In this document: one piece after another, positions 1-8,835 of the stretch | How the letters are laid out: every line of letters starts with the position of its first letter | Numbering within the stretch: the stretch's first letter is position 1 | Assembly (NCBI GenBank): GCA_039933315.1 | Contig: JBDTOI010000072.1 | Coordinates: 1 to 19,735 of the forward strand | DNA: 19,735 bases | DNA from: DASXRU01 sp039933315 | GTDB lineage: Bacteria > Acidobacteriota > Blastocatellia > Pyrinomonadales > Pyrinomonadaceae | Direction: 5' to 3' | Notes under the pieces: model-generated | Databases searched by the model: none | Seen by the model: the letters and a program-made list of their open reading frames with translations, nothing else | Told to the model about the DNA's origin: nothing | Translations under genes and position numbers: made by a program

Positions 1-17
1 GTTTGCGTTCATCGTTT

Positions 18-81
18 CCCAGGGTAGCCGAAGCGGCAACCCTGGGCTGGAGGACGCAACCCCGTTGGGGTTGGGCCCTCC
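18..81. repeat. Two adjacent stem-loops upstream of the GH15 gene
   Basis: Positions 18-46 form a hairpin: CCCAGGGT pairs with ACCCTGGG, then after one A/A mismatch GCCG pairs with CGGC around an AAG triloop. Directly next to it, 49-81 forms a second hairpin: outer GGAGG/CCTCC and inner CAACCCC/GGGGTTG around GTT. No reading frame here looks genuine. The tidy paired hairpins look like a dispersed palindromic repeat rather than a promoter. Only one copy lies in the window, so calling it a repeat family is an inference from its form. Confidence 0.55.
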
Positions 82-130
82 ACCTTCACCCGAATCGGGC
101 GCGTTCTAAGTTCTTAATTCTTCATGTGCC

Positions 131-185
131 GTTTCCACCCAGGTATCTGCTCGTCGCAGACGAGCTGGGGTGCTTGGCGTGAAAC
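131..185. repeat. 55-bp compound palindrome upstream of the GH15 gene
   Basis: GTTTC (131-135) pairs with GAAAC (181-185), CACCCAG (136-142) with CTGGGGTG (165-172, one bulged G), and CTCGTC (150-155) with GACGAG (159-164) around a GCA triloop. The right end reads GCGTGAAACCCCAACTTC, nearly the same as the right end of the palindrome at 11512-11627 (GCGTGAACCCCCAACTTC). It may therefore be a diverged or chimeric relative of repeat family 1. The stretch from here to the GH15 start shows no convincing promoter or Shine-Dalgarno sequence. Confidence 0.5.
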
Positions 186-266
186 CCCAACTTCAAACCC
201 CCGAGCAGGCGCGTTGGACTGTCAGCAAACCGCGTGTTAGCGTCTGGCATCCGGCGCAGAAAAAGC

Positions 267-2387
267 ATGAGAAGCTCCCGATTCGGCACAAGCGTGCTGC
301 TCTTTGTGCAGTTACTCTTCGGCGGCGCCGCAATGGCGCAGTCCGAAGTTAGCCTGGCTCCCGGCGCGCCCGGCAACGATGCGCATTGGGGCAGCGCGGG
401 GAAACAAGCCGTCGGTACCTCGAACACGCTGGCGTCGAAGGTCTGGTTTACGCTGCAGGGCGGCGCGCTCACAGAAGTGTTCTACCCCACGGCTGATACG
501 CCGAATGTGCATGTCCTGGAGTTTGTGGTAGTCAACCAGGCCAACCGAAGAGTTGAAACAGAACGCGAAGACGCAACCCATGAAATCCAGGTCCTGAACC
601 ATCACTCTCTTTCATTTCGGCAGATCAACACCGCAACGAATGGCGTCTGGAAAGTAATTAAGACTTACACGACCGACCCGGGCCGCAACACAGTTTTGAT
701 TGATGTGAAGTTCGAGACGAACGACAGGAATCTGGCGCTGTACGTCTACTTCGACCCTTCCTTAAACAACAGTGGCATGCACGATACTGCCTGGGCCCAG
801 GGCAACGCTCTACTGGCGACTGATGCGGACAAGTCTTCCGCCATGCTCGCTTCGGGCGGCTTTACGGAAATTACCAGTGGCTTTTACCAAGTCAGCGACG
901 GGCTTGACCAGTTAAAACAGAATGGTCGAGTCGTGGCCGCTTATGGTCGCGCAGAAAACGGCAATGTGGCCCAGTTGGCTCGAATCAAGCAGACGGAGCA
1001 CTTCACACTTGCGCTGGGCTTTGGGAAAACTGCGGCAGAGGCCCTGAATGCTGCGCAAGATTCTCTGACGAAGGGCTTTCCAGTTTGCCGAAAGGAATAC
1101 GAAGACGGTTGGCGCCGCGTGGTTCGGCGGCTGCCACGAGTCGATGCGAAATACCAGGCGCAATTCAACCTTGCCGCACTGGTTTTGAAAGCGCACGAAG
1201 ATAAGACGTTTCGCGGCGCCAACATCGCTTCACTTTCTGCTCCCTGGATTACCAGAACAGCCGCCAACGAACCTCACGTCGGCGGTTACCACCTTGTCTG
1301 GGCACGTGATCTTTACCAGGTGGCCACGGCCTACATGGCTTTGGGCGATAAGCCCGCCGCCAAACGCGCTTTGAATTACCTTTTTACCGTGCAGCAAAGA
1401 GAGGACGGCAGCTTTCCCCAAATTACCTGGATCGACGGAAAGCCTCTGGGCGACGCCATCCAGATGGACGAAGTCTCCTACCCGCTAATCCTGGCTTATC
1501 AGCTCGGACGCACTGACCGCGAAACGTATTCCAAATACATCAAACGCACGGCCGATTACCTGGTAAAGAATGGACCAGTCACTCAGCAGGAACGTTGGGA
1601 AGAGAAGGCCGGTTATTCGCCCGCGACGATTGCCGCCGAGATTGCCGGACTGGTCTGCGCGGCTGAGATAGCGAGGCGCAACAGCGATCCAACTTCGGCG
1701 CAAAGATACCTGGCGACCGCTGATGATTGGGCGCGCAAAGTTGAAAGCTGGACGGCAACGACGAATGGCAGATACGGCGACGGGAACTACTACCTGCGTT
1801 TGACGCAAAGCGGAAAGCCGAACGCCGGAGAACGCATTGAGCTCAACAACAATGCCGGCGTGGCGGACGAGCGAGAAATCGTCGATCCCAGTTTTCTTGA
1901 GCTGGTGCGATTGGGCATCAAATCGCCACGCGATCCCCTGATCCAGAAATCACTAAGAATCGTTGACCAGTTGATTCGCATTGAAACTCCGCACGGCGCC
2001 GCCTGGTATCGCTATGTCCGCGATGGCTACGGGGAAATGGATGACGGGCGGCCGTGGAATTGGGACGGCAAATACACCGGCAAGGGGCATCTCTGGGTTT
2101 TGTTGACGGGCGAGCGCGGGCAGTACGATATTGCGCGCGGCGAATTCAGCAAGGCACGCGAGCGGCTCGACACGATGCTGGGTTTCGCTAATGAAGGAAT
2201 GATGTTGCCCGAGCAGATTTGGGACCACCCCCAAAGCCGGAGACACGATTTGAAGTTTGGCGAAGGCGCCGGATCGGCAACTCCGCTGGCCTGGTCAATG
2301 GCCCAGTTCATCCGGCTGGTTGTGAATCTACGCGCGAAGAAAAATCTGGATACGCCCGACATAGTGGCAGCGCGATACGTTAAGTGA
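267..2387 (+). CDS. Secreted GH15 glucan 1,4-alpha-glucosidase (glucoamylase/glucodextranase type)
   Basis: This exo-acting enzyme is predicted to release beta-D-glucose from non-reducing ends of alpha-glucans, outside the cytoplasm. The 706-residue product begins with a signal peptide (about 1-24, ending GGAAMA before Q). A beta-rich N-terminal domain like that of bacterial glucodextranases follows (about 30-285), then an (alpha/alpha)6-barrel GH15 domain (about 290-690). Visible GH15 blocks are the substrate-binding YHLVWARDLYQ near 341-350, the catalytic-acid block ERWEEKAGYSP (E445 in the usual position), WNWDGKYTGKGH near 596-608, and the catalytic-base block MLPEQIWD (E649). Both catalytic glutamates are intact and the length suits the family. 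I chose ATG 267 because it starts exactly at the signal peptide; an in-frame GTG at 234 would add eleven charged residues ahead of it. No clear ribosome site is visible. Exact linkage preference (alpha-1,4 or alpha-1,6) cannot be read from sequence. Confidence 0.93.
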   Translation: MRSSRFGTSVLLFVQLLFGGAAMAQSEVSLAPGAPGNDAHWGSAGKQAVGTSNTLASKVWFTLQGGALTEVFYPTADTPNVHVLEFVVVNQANRRVETEREDATHEIQVLNHHSLSFRQINTATNGVWKVIKTYTTDPGRNTVLIDVKFETNDRNLALYVYFDPSLNNSGMHDTAWAQGNALLATDADKSSAMLASGGFTEITSGFYQVSDGLDQLKQNGRVVAAYGRAENGNVAQLARIKQTEHFTLALGFGKTAAEALNAAQDSLTKGFPVCRKEYEDGWRRVVRRLPRVDAKYQAQFNLAALVLKAHEDKTFRGANIASLSAPWITRTAANEPHVGGYHLVWARDLYQVATAYMALGDKPAAKRALNYLFTVQQREDGSFPQITWIDGKPLGDAIQMDEVSYPLILAYQLGRTDRETYSKYIKRTADYLVKNGPVTQQERWEEKAGYSPATIAAEIAGLVCAAEIARRNSDPTSAQRYLATADDWARKVESWTATTNGRYGDGNYYLRLTQSGKPNAGERIELNNNAGVADEREIVDPSFLELVRLGIKSPRDPLIQKSLRIVDQLIRIETPHGAAWYRYVRDGYGEMDDGRPWNWDGKYTGKGHLWVLLTGERGQYDIARGEFSKARERLDTMLGFANEGMMLPEQIWDHPQSRRHDLKFGEGAGSATPLAWSMAQFIRLVVNLRAKKNLDTPDIVAARYVK

Positions 2388-2737
2388 AACGCGGCGGGAA
2401 CGGTGGATCTTTTTCAGCCGCAGATGAACGCGGATATGACGCGGATCAGATCAAACCCCATTCAATTCAAATCCGGTTGGTTGTCTTCCTCTTCTTCTCG
2501 AACCAGAGCTGAGATGCTTTCGCCTTCTACTAATTCTTATACTGCTATACAATGTGCGCCAACGAACAGACCGACCCCCCGGTTTAATGTAGCAAAGACG
2601 TGTTAATTAGCTTCCCTCGGAAATGAGAGCTTAACTCTCCTGGGAGTTATTGCTCGGGCGTAACTTTGTCTCAGTCTCATTTACAACCATTGGGCGAAAA
2701 ACTGTAAATCCAAGCGGCCTGAGGAGGGCCTTCGAAA
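2388..2737. other. Intergenic region between GH15 and the TonB-dependent receptor; leader of the receptor gene
   Basis: No gene is supported in these 350 bases. At 2411-2452 lies a string containing GCAGATGAACGCGGAT in which ACGCGGAT occurs twice (2428-2435 and 2439-2446). From memory, similar strings are scattered intergenic repeats in many bacteria, and this looks like a single unpaired arm. A weak promoter candidate is TTCTAC (2525-2530), 17 bases, TACAAT (2548-2553), with an alternative minus-10 TATACT at 2538; both have poor minus-35 elements. A small hairpin sits at 2633-2648 (AACTC/GAGTT). The Shine-Dalgarno GAGGAGG (2721-2727) lies in the loop and 3' side of a 4-bp GGCC/GGCC hairpin (2716-2730), ten bases before the receptor ATG. 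Confidence 0.45.
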
Positions 2738-5700
2738 ATGAAACCAGCCATGTTTAGTTTGGTCCGTGTCATGTTGTGCAGCCTTTTTCTGGCACTGACC
2801 GTGGGAACGGCCAGCGCTCAATTCAAAGCCGGCGTTCAGGGGACGGTCAAAGACACGTCTGGCGGGCTGGTCCCCGAAGCTGCGGTGACGTTAACAAATA
2901 CCGAAACGGCAAAGACCCACGAAGTCACATCTAACTCCGAGGGGTTCTATCGCATCTCGGGCCTGCCCCCGGGCAAGTACACGCTCACCACCGAAAAGGC
3001 CGGGTACAAAAAGAGCGTATTGGAAAACGTCGAAGTCAGCGCCGAAGCTGTCCAGGGCATCGATGTAGCGCTCGAGATTGGTGAAGTTACTGCGAGTGTG
3101 ACCGTCAATCAGGAAGCGTCATCCTTACTCGAGACTGAGAATGCGAGTGTGGCTGGCGCCATTACCACCACCGAAGTGCGCAATTTGCCGCAGGTCGGTC
3201 GCGATCCCTACGAGTTGGTGCGACTGACTCCCGGCATCATCGGTCTCGGCGCTCGCAGCGGCAGCGGCCAATCGGTTGGACTGCCGAACACGACCGGCCC
3301 GGGTGGCTCTAACTCGGCTATCTTTCAGACGGAAAATCAAGTGCCTATTTCGGCTAATGGCCAACGCGTCTCGAACAACAATTTTCAGATTGACGGCGTG
3401 AGCGTCAATAGCCTTCAATTCGGCGGTGCCGCGGTGGTCACGCCGAACCAGGAATCCGTGAAAGAGGTGCGGGTCACTTCGTCAAATTACTCGGCGGAAT
3501 TGGGACGCAATTCCGGCGCTCAGATCGAAGTGGTTTCGCAAAATGGCGGGAACGACTTTCATGGTAGCGCGTTCTTCAAGTACAGCGATCCGGGGTTGAA
3601 TGCATTCAACCCTTATGGCGGCATCAATCTTCCGCAGCAGCGGGTCAACAATCGCTTTCGTCAATACGGCGGTTCACTCGGCGGCCCAGTCATACTTCCG
3701 CGCTTCGGCGAAGGCGGGCCCTCCACCTATAACGGCCGCAATCGTTTGTTCTTCTTCTTTTCGACTGAGGCTTTACGCAACGATACGGTTGATACGTCCA
3801 CCGAATGGGTCGAGACGCCTGAATACCGGCAACTGGTTATCTCGCAGCGGCCGAACAGCCAAATCGCTCGAATCCTGGGTTCGGACGGCATCACCCCACG
3901 CATCGTGGGTTTCAGGGTGCCGAGTTGCGCTGTTTTCGGCAATGACCCGAATCGTTGCCGGGTGGTGGGAAACGGATTAGACATCGGTTCACCCACGGGC
4001 GCGACCGGACAGTACGTTAGCCTCGGTAATCCTACGGGGGGCGGCTTCGACAACATTCCGGATATACAGCAAGTCGTCTTTGCCATACCGCGCCGGGAGC
4101 GGGGACAACAATACAATCTTCGCTTCGACTATATCCTCCGGGACGCTACTCTGACGTTCAGCAGTTTTTTCACGAGCCGTGACGATCAGGTTGGCGATTT
4201 CGGGTCCCGCGGCCGACCGGCGTCTGATCTTCGCAATAAGCCGCGCAATACAGCGGTAACTGCCGCCTACATTCAGCCGCTCTCGCAGCGAGTGGTGAAT
4301 GAAGCGCGTTTTAGTTTCACGCGTTTTCAGAGCGATCAAGTTAAAGCCTCCTCAACTACCAATTTCGGCATTCCCCGCATTGAGGTCGAGGGCCTGCCCT
4401 TTGATCGCATTCGGTTCGGCGCTGAGCGCGCTGAGACGACTCCGGCGATTTTCGCGCAGAAGACATACGAACTTCGCGACACCGTACGCGCGGTTATTGG
4501 GAGCCACGGGCTCTCAGTTGGCGGACAGATTCGACGAGAGCAGGACGACAATGATCTGAGCGGCGGAGCCCGACCGGTTTATTCGTTCGTAGGTCTCTTC
4601 AATCTCGCTAACGAGACTCCGATTTTCGAGGCAATTAATGCCGATCCACGCACGGGCGGCCCGGCTGATGCACAGCGTTTCTTCCGCACCGGCGACTATG
4701 CCGCGTTCATTCAGGACGACTGGAAAGTGCGGCCTAACCTGACGATCAATCTCGGCTTGCGCTATGAACTCTTTACGCCGCCGACCGAAACAAAAGGCCG
4801 TCTCACAAACTTCATCATCCAGCCCGGTACGCCATCGGGCGGGCGCGTCGTTACCACCGATCGGTTATTCAATACCGACAAGAACAATTTTGCGCCGAAG
4901 GTCGGTTTCGCTTACAGCCCTAGTGATCGCCTGGTGTTGCGCGGCGGTTTCGCCGTCAACTACAACCGCATTCCCAATGTGCTGTTCACGAATACGCGCG
5001 GCAATCCACCATTCTTCGCGCGCTTCAACATCTGTTGCGGCACCGCTGCGACCGACTTCGGTTCTCCGTTCGCAGGCGGCCTAATTCGTTTCGGCGTCGG
5101 CAGCAGCAGCTCGCCGACCAGCTTTCCCATCAATCCAGCGCTGGCGCAGGGGATAGATCCGGTGACGGGCGGCGTACGCGGCGCGCCGGTGGAGATTTAC
5201 GGCGCCTTTCCGAATACGCCGAACTCTCATGTTTATAGTTATTCGTTCGGGGCCCAGTATGAATTGCCGTTTAAGCTCGTCGGCTCGCTCGGGTATCAGG
5301 GCAGCACCGGACGCAACTTGATCAGGTTGGTGGATCAAACTCTCATCTTCCCAATCAACGGCGCGAACTTTCAGGCCGTTTTCTTTCCCCAGCCTGACGT
5401 TAGATCAAACTACAACGGAGTGAACGCGCAACTCACCAGACGTTTCGCGAACAACTTTCAGTTTGAAGCTAATTATCGCTACAGCAAGAGTAAAGACAGT
5501 CTCTCTTACGAAGGTCCCGGCGCGGAGACCAATCAAACCAATCCGGGCGACATTGAGTCAGAGTACGGGTTCTCTGATTTCGATGTGCGCCATTTCTTTA
5601 CGATGTCAGGAACGTACGAGACGAACTTCTTTCGCGGAGGGAATCCGGTACTGCACGCCATCCTGGGCGGCTTTCAGTTTAATGGCATATTGACGGCCAA

Positions 5701-6157
5701 CACCGGCTTTCCCTTTACGCCGAAGTTCTTCTCGGATTTGCGTCAGCCCAGCGGGCGCTTCTTCGGGCCCATTCGTCCGTCAGCTTACAATGGCGGTGCG
5801 CTTGATGATTCATCTGACGACGCGTTCATTCGGCCGGGCGGCAACTTTCCCGGCGGTGGATCCAGGTACTTTACGCTGACGCCGAACGCACAACCCGGCA
5901 TCGACCGCAATTCGTTTCGCGGGCCGCGTTATTTCAACCTCGATTTAAGCGTGGCAAAAAAGATTGGGCTGGGCTTCATTAATGAAGAAACGAATCTCGA
6001 ATTGCGCGCTAATTTCTTCAACGCTTTCAACATGATTAACCTGGCGCCGATTCGCTTCTTCGATCCGGGTTCCATTATTACCGACCCGAACTTTGGGCGT
6101 TCCTTGCGCGGCCTCTCCGGACGCGTGGTCGAATTGCAAGCGCGGTTTAGATTTTAA
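2738..6157 (+). CDS. TonB-dependent receptor, Oar-like, with N-terminal carboxypeptidase-regulatory-like domain
   Basis: This is an outer-membrane active transporter, probably importing oligosaccharides for the flanking hydrolases. The 1139-residue product has a signal peptide (1-27, TASA before Q). A beta-sandwich carboxypeptidase-regulatory-like domain follows (about 31-115, with GTVKDTSGGLVPEAAVTLTN and GLPPGKYTLT). The plug domain is about 125-270, including NLPQVGRDPYELVRLTPGI and NNFQIDGVSVN, and the rest is the TonB-dependent beta-barrel. The protein ends VVELQARFRF, with the terminal phenylalanine typical of outer-membrane barrels. This large architecture is characteristic of Acidobacteria, which usually lack the SusD lipoprotein of Bacteroidetes systems, and none is present here. 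The start is supported by GAGGAGG ten bases upstream. Substrate is inferred only from neighbours: GH15 upstream and GH3 and GH144-type enzymes downstream. Confidence 0.95.
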   Translation: MKPAMFSLVRVMLCSLFLALTVGTASAQFKAGVQGTVKDTSGGLVPEAAVTLTNTETAKTHEVTSNSEGFYRISGLPPGKYTLTTEKAGYKKSVLENVEVSAEAVQGIDVALEIGEVTASVTVNQEASSLLETENASVAGAITTTEVRNLPQVGRDPYELVRLTPGIIGLGARSGSGQSVGLPNTTGPGGSNSAIFQTENQVPISANGQRVSNNNFQIDGVSVNSLQFGGAAVVTPNQESVKEVRVTSSNYSAELGRNSGAQIEVVSQNGGNDFHGSAFFKYSDPGLNAFNPYGGINLPQQRVNNRFRQYGGSLGGPVILPRFGEGGPSTYNGRNRLFFFFSTEALRNDTVDTSTEWVETPEYRQLVISQRPNSQIARILGSDGITPRIVGFRVPSCAVFGNDPNRCRVVGNGLDIGSPTGATGQYVSLGNPTGGGFDNIPDIQQVVFAIPRRERGQQYNLRFDYILRDATLTFSSFFTSRDDQVGDFGSRGRPASDLRNKPRNTAVTAAYIQPLSQRVVNEARFSFTRFQSDQVKASSTTNFGIPRIEVEGLPFDRIRFGAERAETTPAIFAQKTYELRDTVRAVIGSHGLSVGGQIRREQDDNDLSGGARPVYSFVGLFNLANETPIFEAINADPRTGGPADAQRFFRTGDYAAFIQDDWKVRPNLTINLGLRYELFTPPTETKGRLTNFIIQPGTPSGGRVVTTDRLFNTDKNNFAPKVGFAYSPSDRLVLRGGFAVNYNRIPNVLFTNTRGNPPFFARFNICCGTAATDFGSPFAGGLIRFGVGSSSSPTSFPINPALAQGIDPVTGGVRGAPVEIYGAFPNTPNSHVYSYSFGAQYELPFKLVGSLGYQGSTGRNLIRLVDQTLIFPINGANFQAVFFPQPDVRSNYNGVNAQLTRRFANNFQFEANYRYSKSKDSLSYEGPGAETNQTNPGDIESEYGFSDFDVRHFFTMSGTYETNFFRGGNPVLHAILGGFQFNGILTANTGFPFTPKFFSDLRQPSGRFFGPIRPSAYNGGALDDSSDDAFIRPGGNFPGGGSRYFTLTPNAQPGIDRNSFRGPRYFNLDLSVAKKIGLGFINEETNLELRANFFNAFNMINLAPIRFFDPGSIITDPNFGRSLRGLSGRVVELQARFRF

Positions 6158-6170
6158 ATCCCCCCACTGG

Positions 6171-6214
6171 CGCGCTAACGGAGAACGCGGTTACTTTACC
6201 TCTCCGTTTGCGCG
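6171..6214 (+). terminator. Strong stem-loop 13 bases after the receptor stop (possible terminator or processing hairpin)
   Basis: Positions 6171-6184 (CGCGCTAACGGAGA) pair with 6201-6214 (TCTCCGTTTGCGCG): 13 of 14 pairs match, with a 16-base loop. No T-run follows, so a canonical intrinsic terminator is not shown. A 3'-end-stabilising or attenuating structure between the receptor and GH3 genes is equally possible. Confidence 0.45.
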
Positions 6215-6255
6215 TTGCGTGCCTTCAGAGATCGAATTCGACGCGCCGAAGATCT

Positions 6256-6333
6256 GCGGCGCCGTTGCCCAAAGAGTCCCGATGCGGGCGCGACTCTGGC
6301 GCCGCACACTGCGGTAAGGCTTCGCTTCACCGC
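6256..6333. other. Structured leader of the GH3 gene: two further stem-loops
   Basis: GCGGCGCC (6256-6263) pairs with GGCGCCGC (6298-6305). Continuing inward after a one-sided bulge, AGAGTC (6273-6278) pairs with GACTCT (6292-6297). A third stem follows, GCGGTAAG (6311-6318) with CTTCACCGC (6325-6333, one extra base). The region from the receptor stop to the GH3 start has no other feature and no clear promoter. The hairpins could be regulatory leader structure or degenerate palindromic repeats. Confidence 0.4.
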
Positions 6334-6421
6334 GTGTTCCCCTTCGTGTCCACGTCAACAGGCAGGCTGTGCCTCACAACACAGCAATCGGGAAAACACT
6401 TTGAGGTCAACAGGGGTTGAA

Positions 6422-8662
6422 ATGAAGTTATCGAGATTAACCTATGCTGTGTTAGCGCTCGGGACGGCGCTGTTAGTTTTATCAGCGTCTCCCACTCGGT
6501 CAAACTCGCAGGGACGCCCCAGCGTTGAAACTCGCATCAACCAGCTGCTGGCCCGCATGACGCTGGCAGAAAAACTTGGCCAACTACAGCAGCTCGACGG
6601 TCACGCCGACGGACGCTACAAGGACGACCACCCGGAACTCGCGCGCAAAGGACTGCTGGGATCGACTTTGAACGTGCGCGGAGTCAGCCAGACGAACGAG
6701 CTTCAACGCATCGCCGTCGAACAGTCGCGTTTGAAGATTCCACTCATCTTCGGTTTCGACGTCATTCACGGCTACCGCACCATCTTTCCTATTCCCCTTG
6801 GCGAAGCAGCCAGCTGGGATCCGGTCGCGGTCGAGCGCGCCGCCGGCATCGCCGCGAAAGAGGCCCGCGCCGCGGGAGTTCACTGGACCTTCGCTCCCAT
6901 GGTGGACATAGCCCGCGATGCCCGCTGGGGCCGCATCGCCGAAGGCTCGGGCGAGGATCCTTATCTGGGCTCGAAGATGGCCGCTGCGCGTGTGCGCGGG
7001 TTTCAGGGCCGTGATTACAGCGCTCCGGATAAAGTCGTTGCCTGCGCCAAGCACTGGGTCGCTTACGGGGCAGCTGAAGCCGGGCGCGACTACAACACAA
7101 CTGATTTATCCGAAGGTACGCTGCGCGAGATCTACTTCCCGCCTTTCAAAGCCGCCGTCGATGCCGGCGTGGGAAGTTTCATGAGCGCTTTCAACGATCT
7201 CAACGGCGTTCCGACCTCCGCCAATCCCTTTACCCTGACCACAGTCCTCCGGCGCGAGTGGAAGTTTGACGGCCTGGTGGTCAGCGATTACGAATCAATC
7301 AAAGAACTGATCAATCACGGGCGCGCCGTGGATGAAAAGGAGGCCGCGCACGCCGCCTTAACCGCCGGGGTGGACATGGAGATGGTGAGCCGGCTTTACA
7401 ACAAGCACGGCGCCGATCTGCTCCGCGAGGGCAAACTATCGCTGGCGGCTATTGACGAAGCCGTCCGCCGCGTCCTGCGTATCAAGTTCCGGCTGGGCCT
7501 ATTTGAGAAACCGTATGGTGAAGAGGCGCGGGAACGTGATTCGATATTTACAACGGAACATCTCGCTCTGGCCCGCCAAACTGCAGCGCGATCGTTTGTG
7601 CTCCTGAAGAACGAGGGCAATCTTCTCCCGTTAAGCAAGACGCTGAAGTCCATCGCCATCATCGGGCCGCTGGCGAATAGTCAAAAAGATATGATTGGCT
7701 CATGGTCCGGGGACGGCAAACCAGAGGACGCAGTAACGCTGCTGGCCGGAGTCAAATCGAAGGTCGCGCCCGGAACGGTCATCAGGTATGCACAAGGTTG
7801 CGATATTGGTGGAGACTCGACTGAAGGGTTCGGTGAAGCCGTTCGGCTCGCACGCGACTCGGATGCGGTGATATTAGCCGTGGGCGAATCGGCAGAGATG
7901 AGCGGTGAGGCCGCTTCCCGCAGCTCGCTCGATCTGCCGGGACGCCAGCTGGAACTTGCCAGGGCACTTCACGCTACCGGCAAACCGGTCATCGTTGTCC
8001 TGATGAATGGCCGGCCGCTGACCATCAATTGGCTGGCGCAAAATGTGCCGTCAATTTTGGAAACCTGGTTTGGGGGCACGCAAGCCGGCAACGCAATTGC
8101 CGATGTCTTGTTTGGTGATGTGAATCCGGGAGGCAAGTTGCCGCTCACTTTCCCGCGGTCGGTGGGCCAGGAGCCGCTCTACTACAACCACAAGAACACC
8201 GGCCGCCCACCGGACGCAAATAACAAATACACTTCCAAGTATCTCGATGTGCCGTGGACTGCGCTGTTCCCGTTCGGTTATGGGTTAAGCTATACGCAGT
8301 TTAAGATTTCGAACCTCCAACTGAGCGCGCGTAGTATTCAGCCCAACCGTGCAGTAACGGTTAGTGTCGATGTCGAGAATACGGGAACACGCGCGGGCGA
8401 TGAAGTGGTCCAACTCTACATTCGTGACATGGCCGCCAGCGTGACCAGGCCCGTCAAGGAACTGAAGGGCTTTGAACGCGTTACTCTTCAGCCCGGTCAA
8501 AAAAGACGCGTGACGTTTGAGCTCACTCCCCAACACCTTGGTTTTTGGAATCGGGAGATGCGTTTTGTGGTTGAGCCGGGCGAGTTCAAGGTCATGGTAG
8601 GCCCCAACTCGGAGAATCTTAGCGAAACACAATTTACTGTTGCTGGTTTTCATCAGGAGTAG
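6422..8662 (+). CDS. bglX: Secreted GH3 beta-glucosidase, BglX type
   Basis: This enzyme hydrolyses terminal beta-linked glucose from oligosaccharides in the periplasm or outside the cell. The 746-residue product has a signal peptide (about 1-29), the GH3 N-terminal TIM-barrel (about 33-365), the GH3 C-terminal alpha/beta sandwich (about 390-590) and a fibronectin-III-like domain (about 635-735), the same order and nearly the same length as E. coli BglX. The nucleophile is D289 in GLVVSDYESIKELINHG. The acid/base is most likely E496 in GESAEMSGEAASR, and the conserved KHW is at 210-212. I chose ATG 6422 because it begins at the signal peptide and follows AGGGGT (6412-6417) at good spacing. 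The open frame extends upstream to 6215, but that part is arginine-rich and runs through the hairpin leader, so it is not coding. Beside a GH144-type gene, a beta-1,2-linked substrate is plausible, although BglX enzymes are often broad in specificity. Confidence 0.96.
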   Translation: MKLSRLTYAVLALGTALLVLSASPTRSNSQGRPSVETRINQLLARMTLAEKLGQLQQLDGHADGRYKDDHPELARKGLLGSTLNVRGVSQTNELQRIAVEQSRLKIPLIFGFDVIHGYRTIFPIPLGEAASWDPVAVERAAGIAAKEARAAGVHWTFAPMVDIARDARWGRIAEGSGEDPYLGSKMAAARVRGFQGRDYSAPDKVVACAKHWVAYGAAEAGRDYNTTDLSEGTLREIYFPPFKAAVDAGVGSFMSAFNDLNGVPTSANPFTLTTVLRREWKFDGLVVSDYESIKELINHGRAVDEKEAAHAALTAGVDMEMVSRLYNKHGADLLREGKLSLAAIDEAVRRVLRIKFRLGLFEKPYGEEARERDSIFTTEHLALARQTAARSFVLLKNEGNLLPLSKTLKSIAIIGPLANSQKDMIGSWSGDGKPEDAVTLLAGVKSKVAPGTVIRYAQGCDIGGDSTEGFGEAVRLARDSDAVILAVGESAEMSGEAASRSSLDLPGRQLELARALHATGKPVIVVLMNGRPLTINWLAQNVPSILETWFGGTQAGNAIADVLFGDVNPGGKLPLTFPRSVGQEPLYYNHKNTGRPPDANNKYTSKYLDVPWTALFPFGYGLSYTQFKISNLQLSARSIQPNRAVTVSVDVENTGTRAGDEVVQLYIRDMAASVTRPVKELKGFERVTLQPGQKRRVTFELTPQHLGFWNREMRFVVEPGEFKVMVGPNSENLSETQFTVAGFHQE

Positions 8663-8674
8663 TGTGGCGTTCAA

Positions 8675-8784
8675 GTTGAGGTTTCACGCAAAGGCGCTAA
8701 GAAAGGAAAGACAGAAGGCGCAAAGAAGAGCACTCAAGCCTTTGCGCCTTCTGGTTTTCTTTTCTTAGCGCCTTTGCGCGAAAC
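8675..8784. repeat. Repeat family 1, copy 1 (long inverted repeat)
   Basis: Arm 8681-8725 starts GTTTCACGCAAAGGCGCTAA, and arm 8740-8784 is its reverse complement with 4 mismatches over 45 bases. The 14-base loop reads AAGAGCACTCAAGC. That loop is close to the reverse complement of the loops in the other two copies (GGTTGAGT...), so this copy lies in the opposite orientation. GTTGAGG (8675-8681) matches the outer end of copy 2. It fills the gap between the GH3 and GH144-type genes and would fold into a very stable RNA hairpin in read-through transcripts. Confidence 0.9.
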
Positions 8785-8835
8785 GCACAGCTACCCGGGC
8801 AGCTTGTTGGATTGTTTCGCAGATCGCTCTTCAAA

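Noticed and set aside
2403..2606. 67-codon plus-strand open frame starting GTG
   Set aside because: It starts in repeat-like sequence, has no ribosome site, and its composition does not look coding.
267..6157. A SusC/SusD pair
   Set aside because: The receptor has the Oar-like acidobacterial architecture, and no SusD-like lipoprotein gene is adjacent.
6215..6421. Upstream extension of the GH3 reading frame
   Set aside because: It translates to an arginine- and proline-rich stretch over the hairpin region, ahead of a proper signal peptide and ribosome site at 6422.
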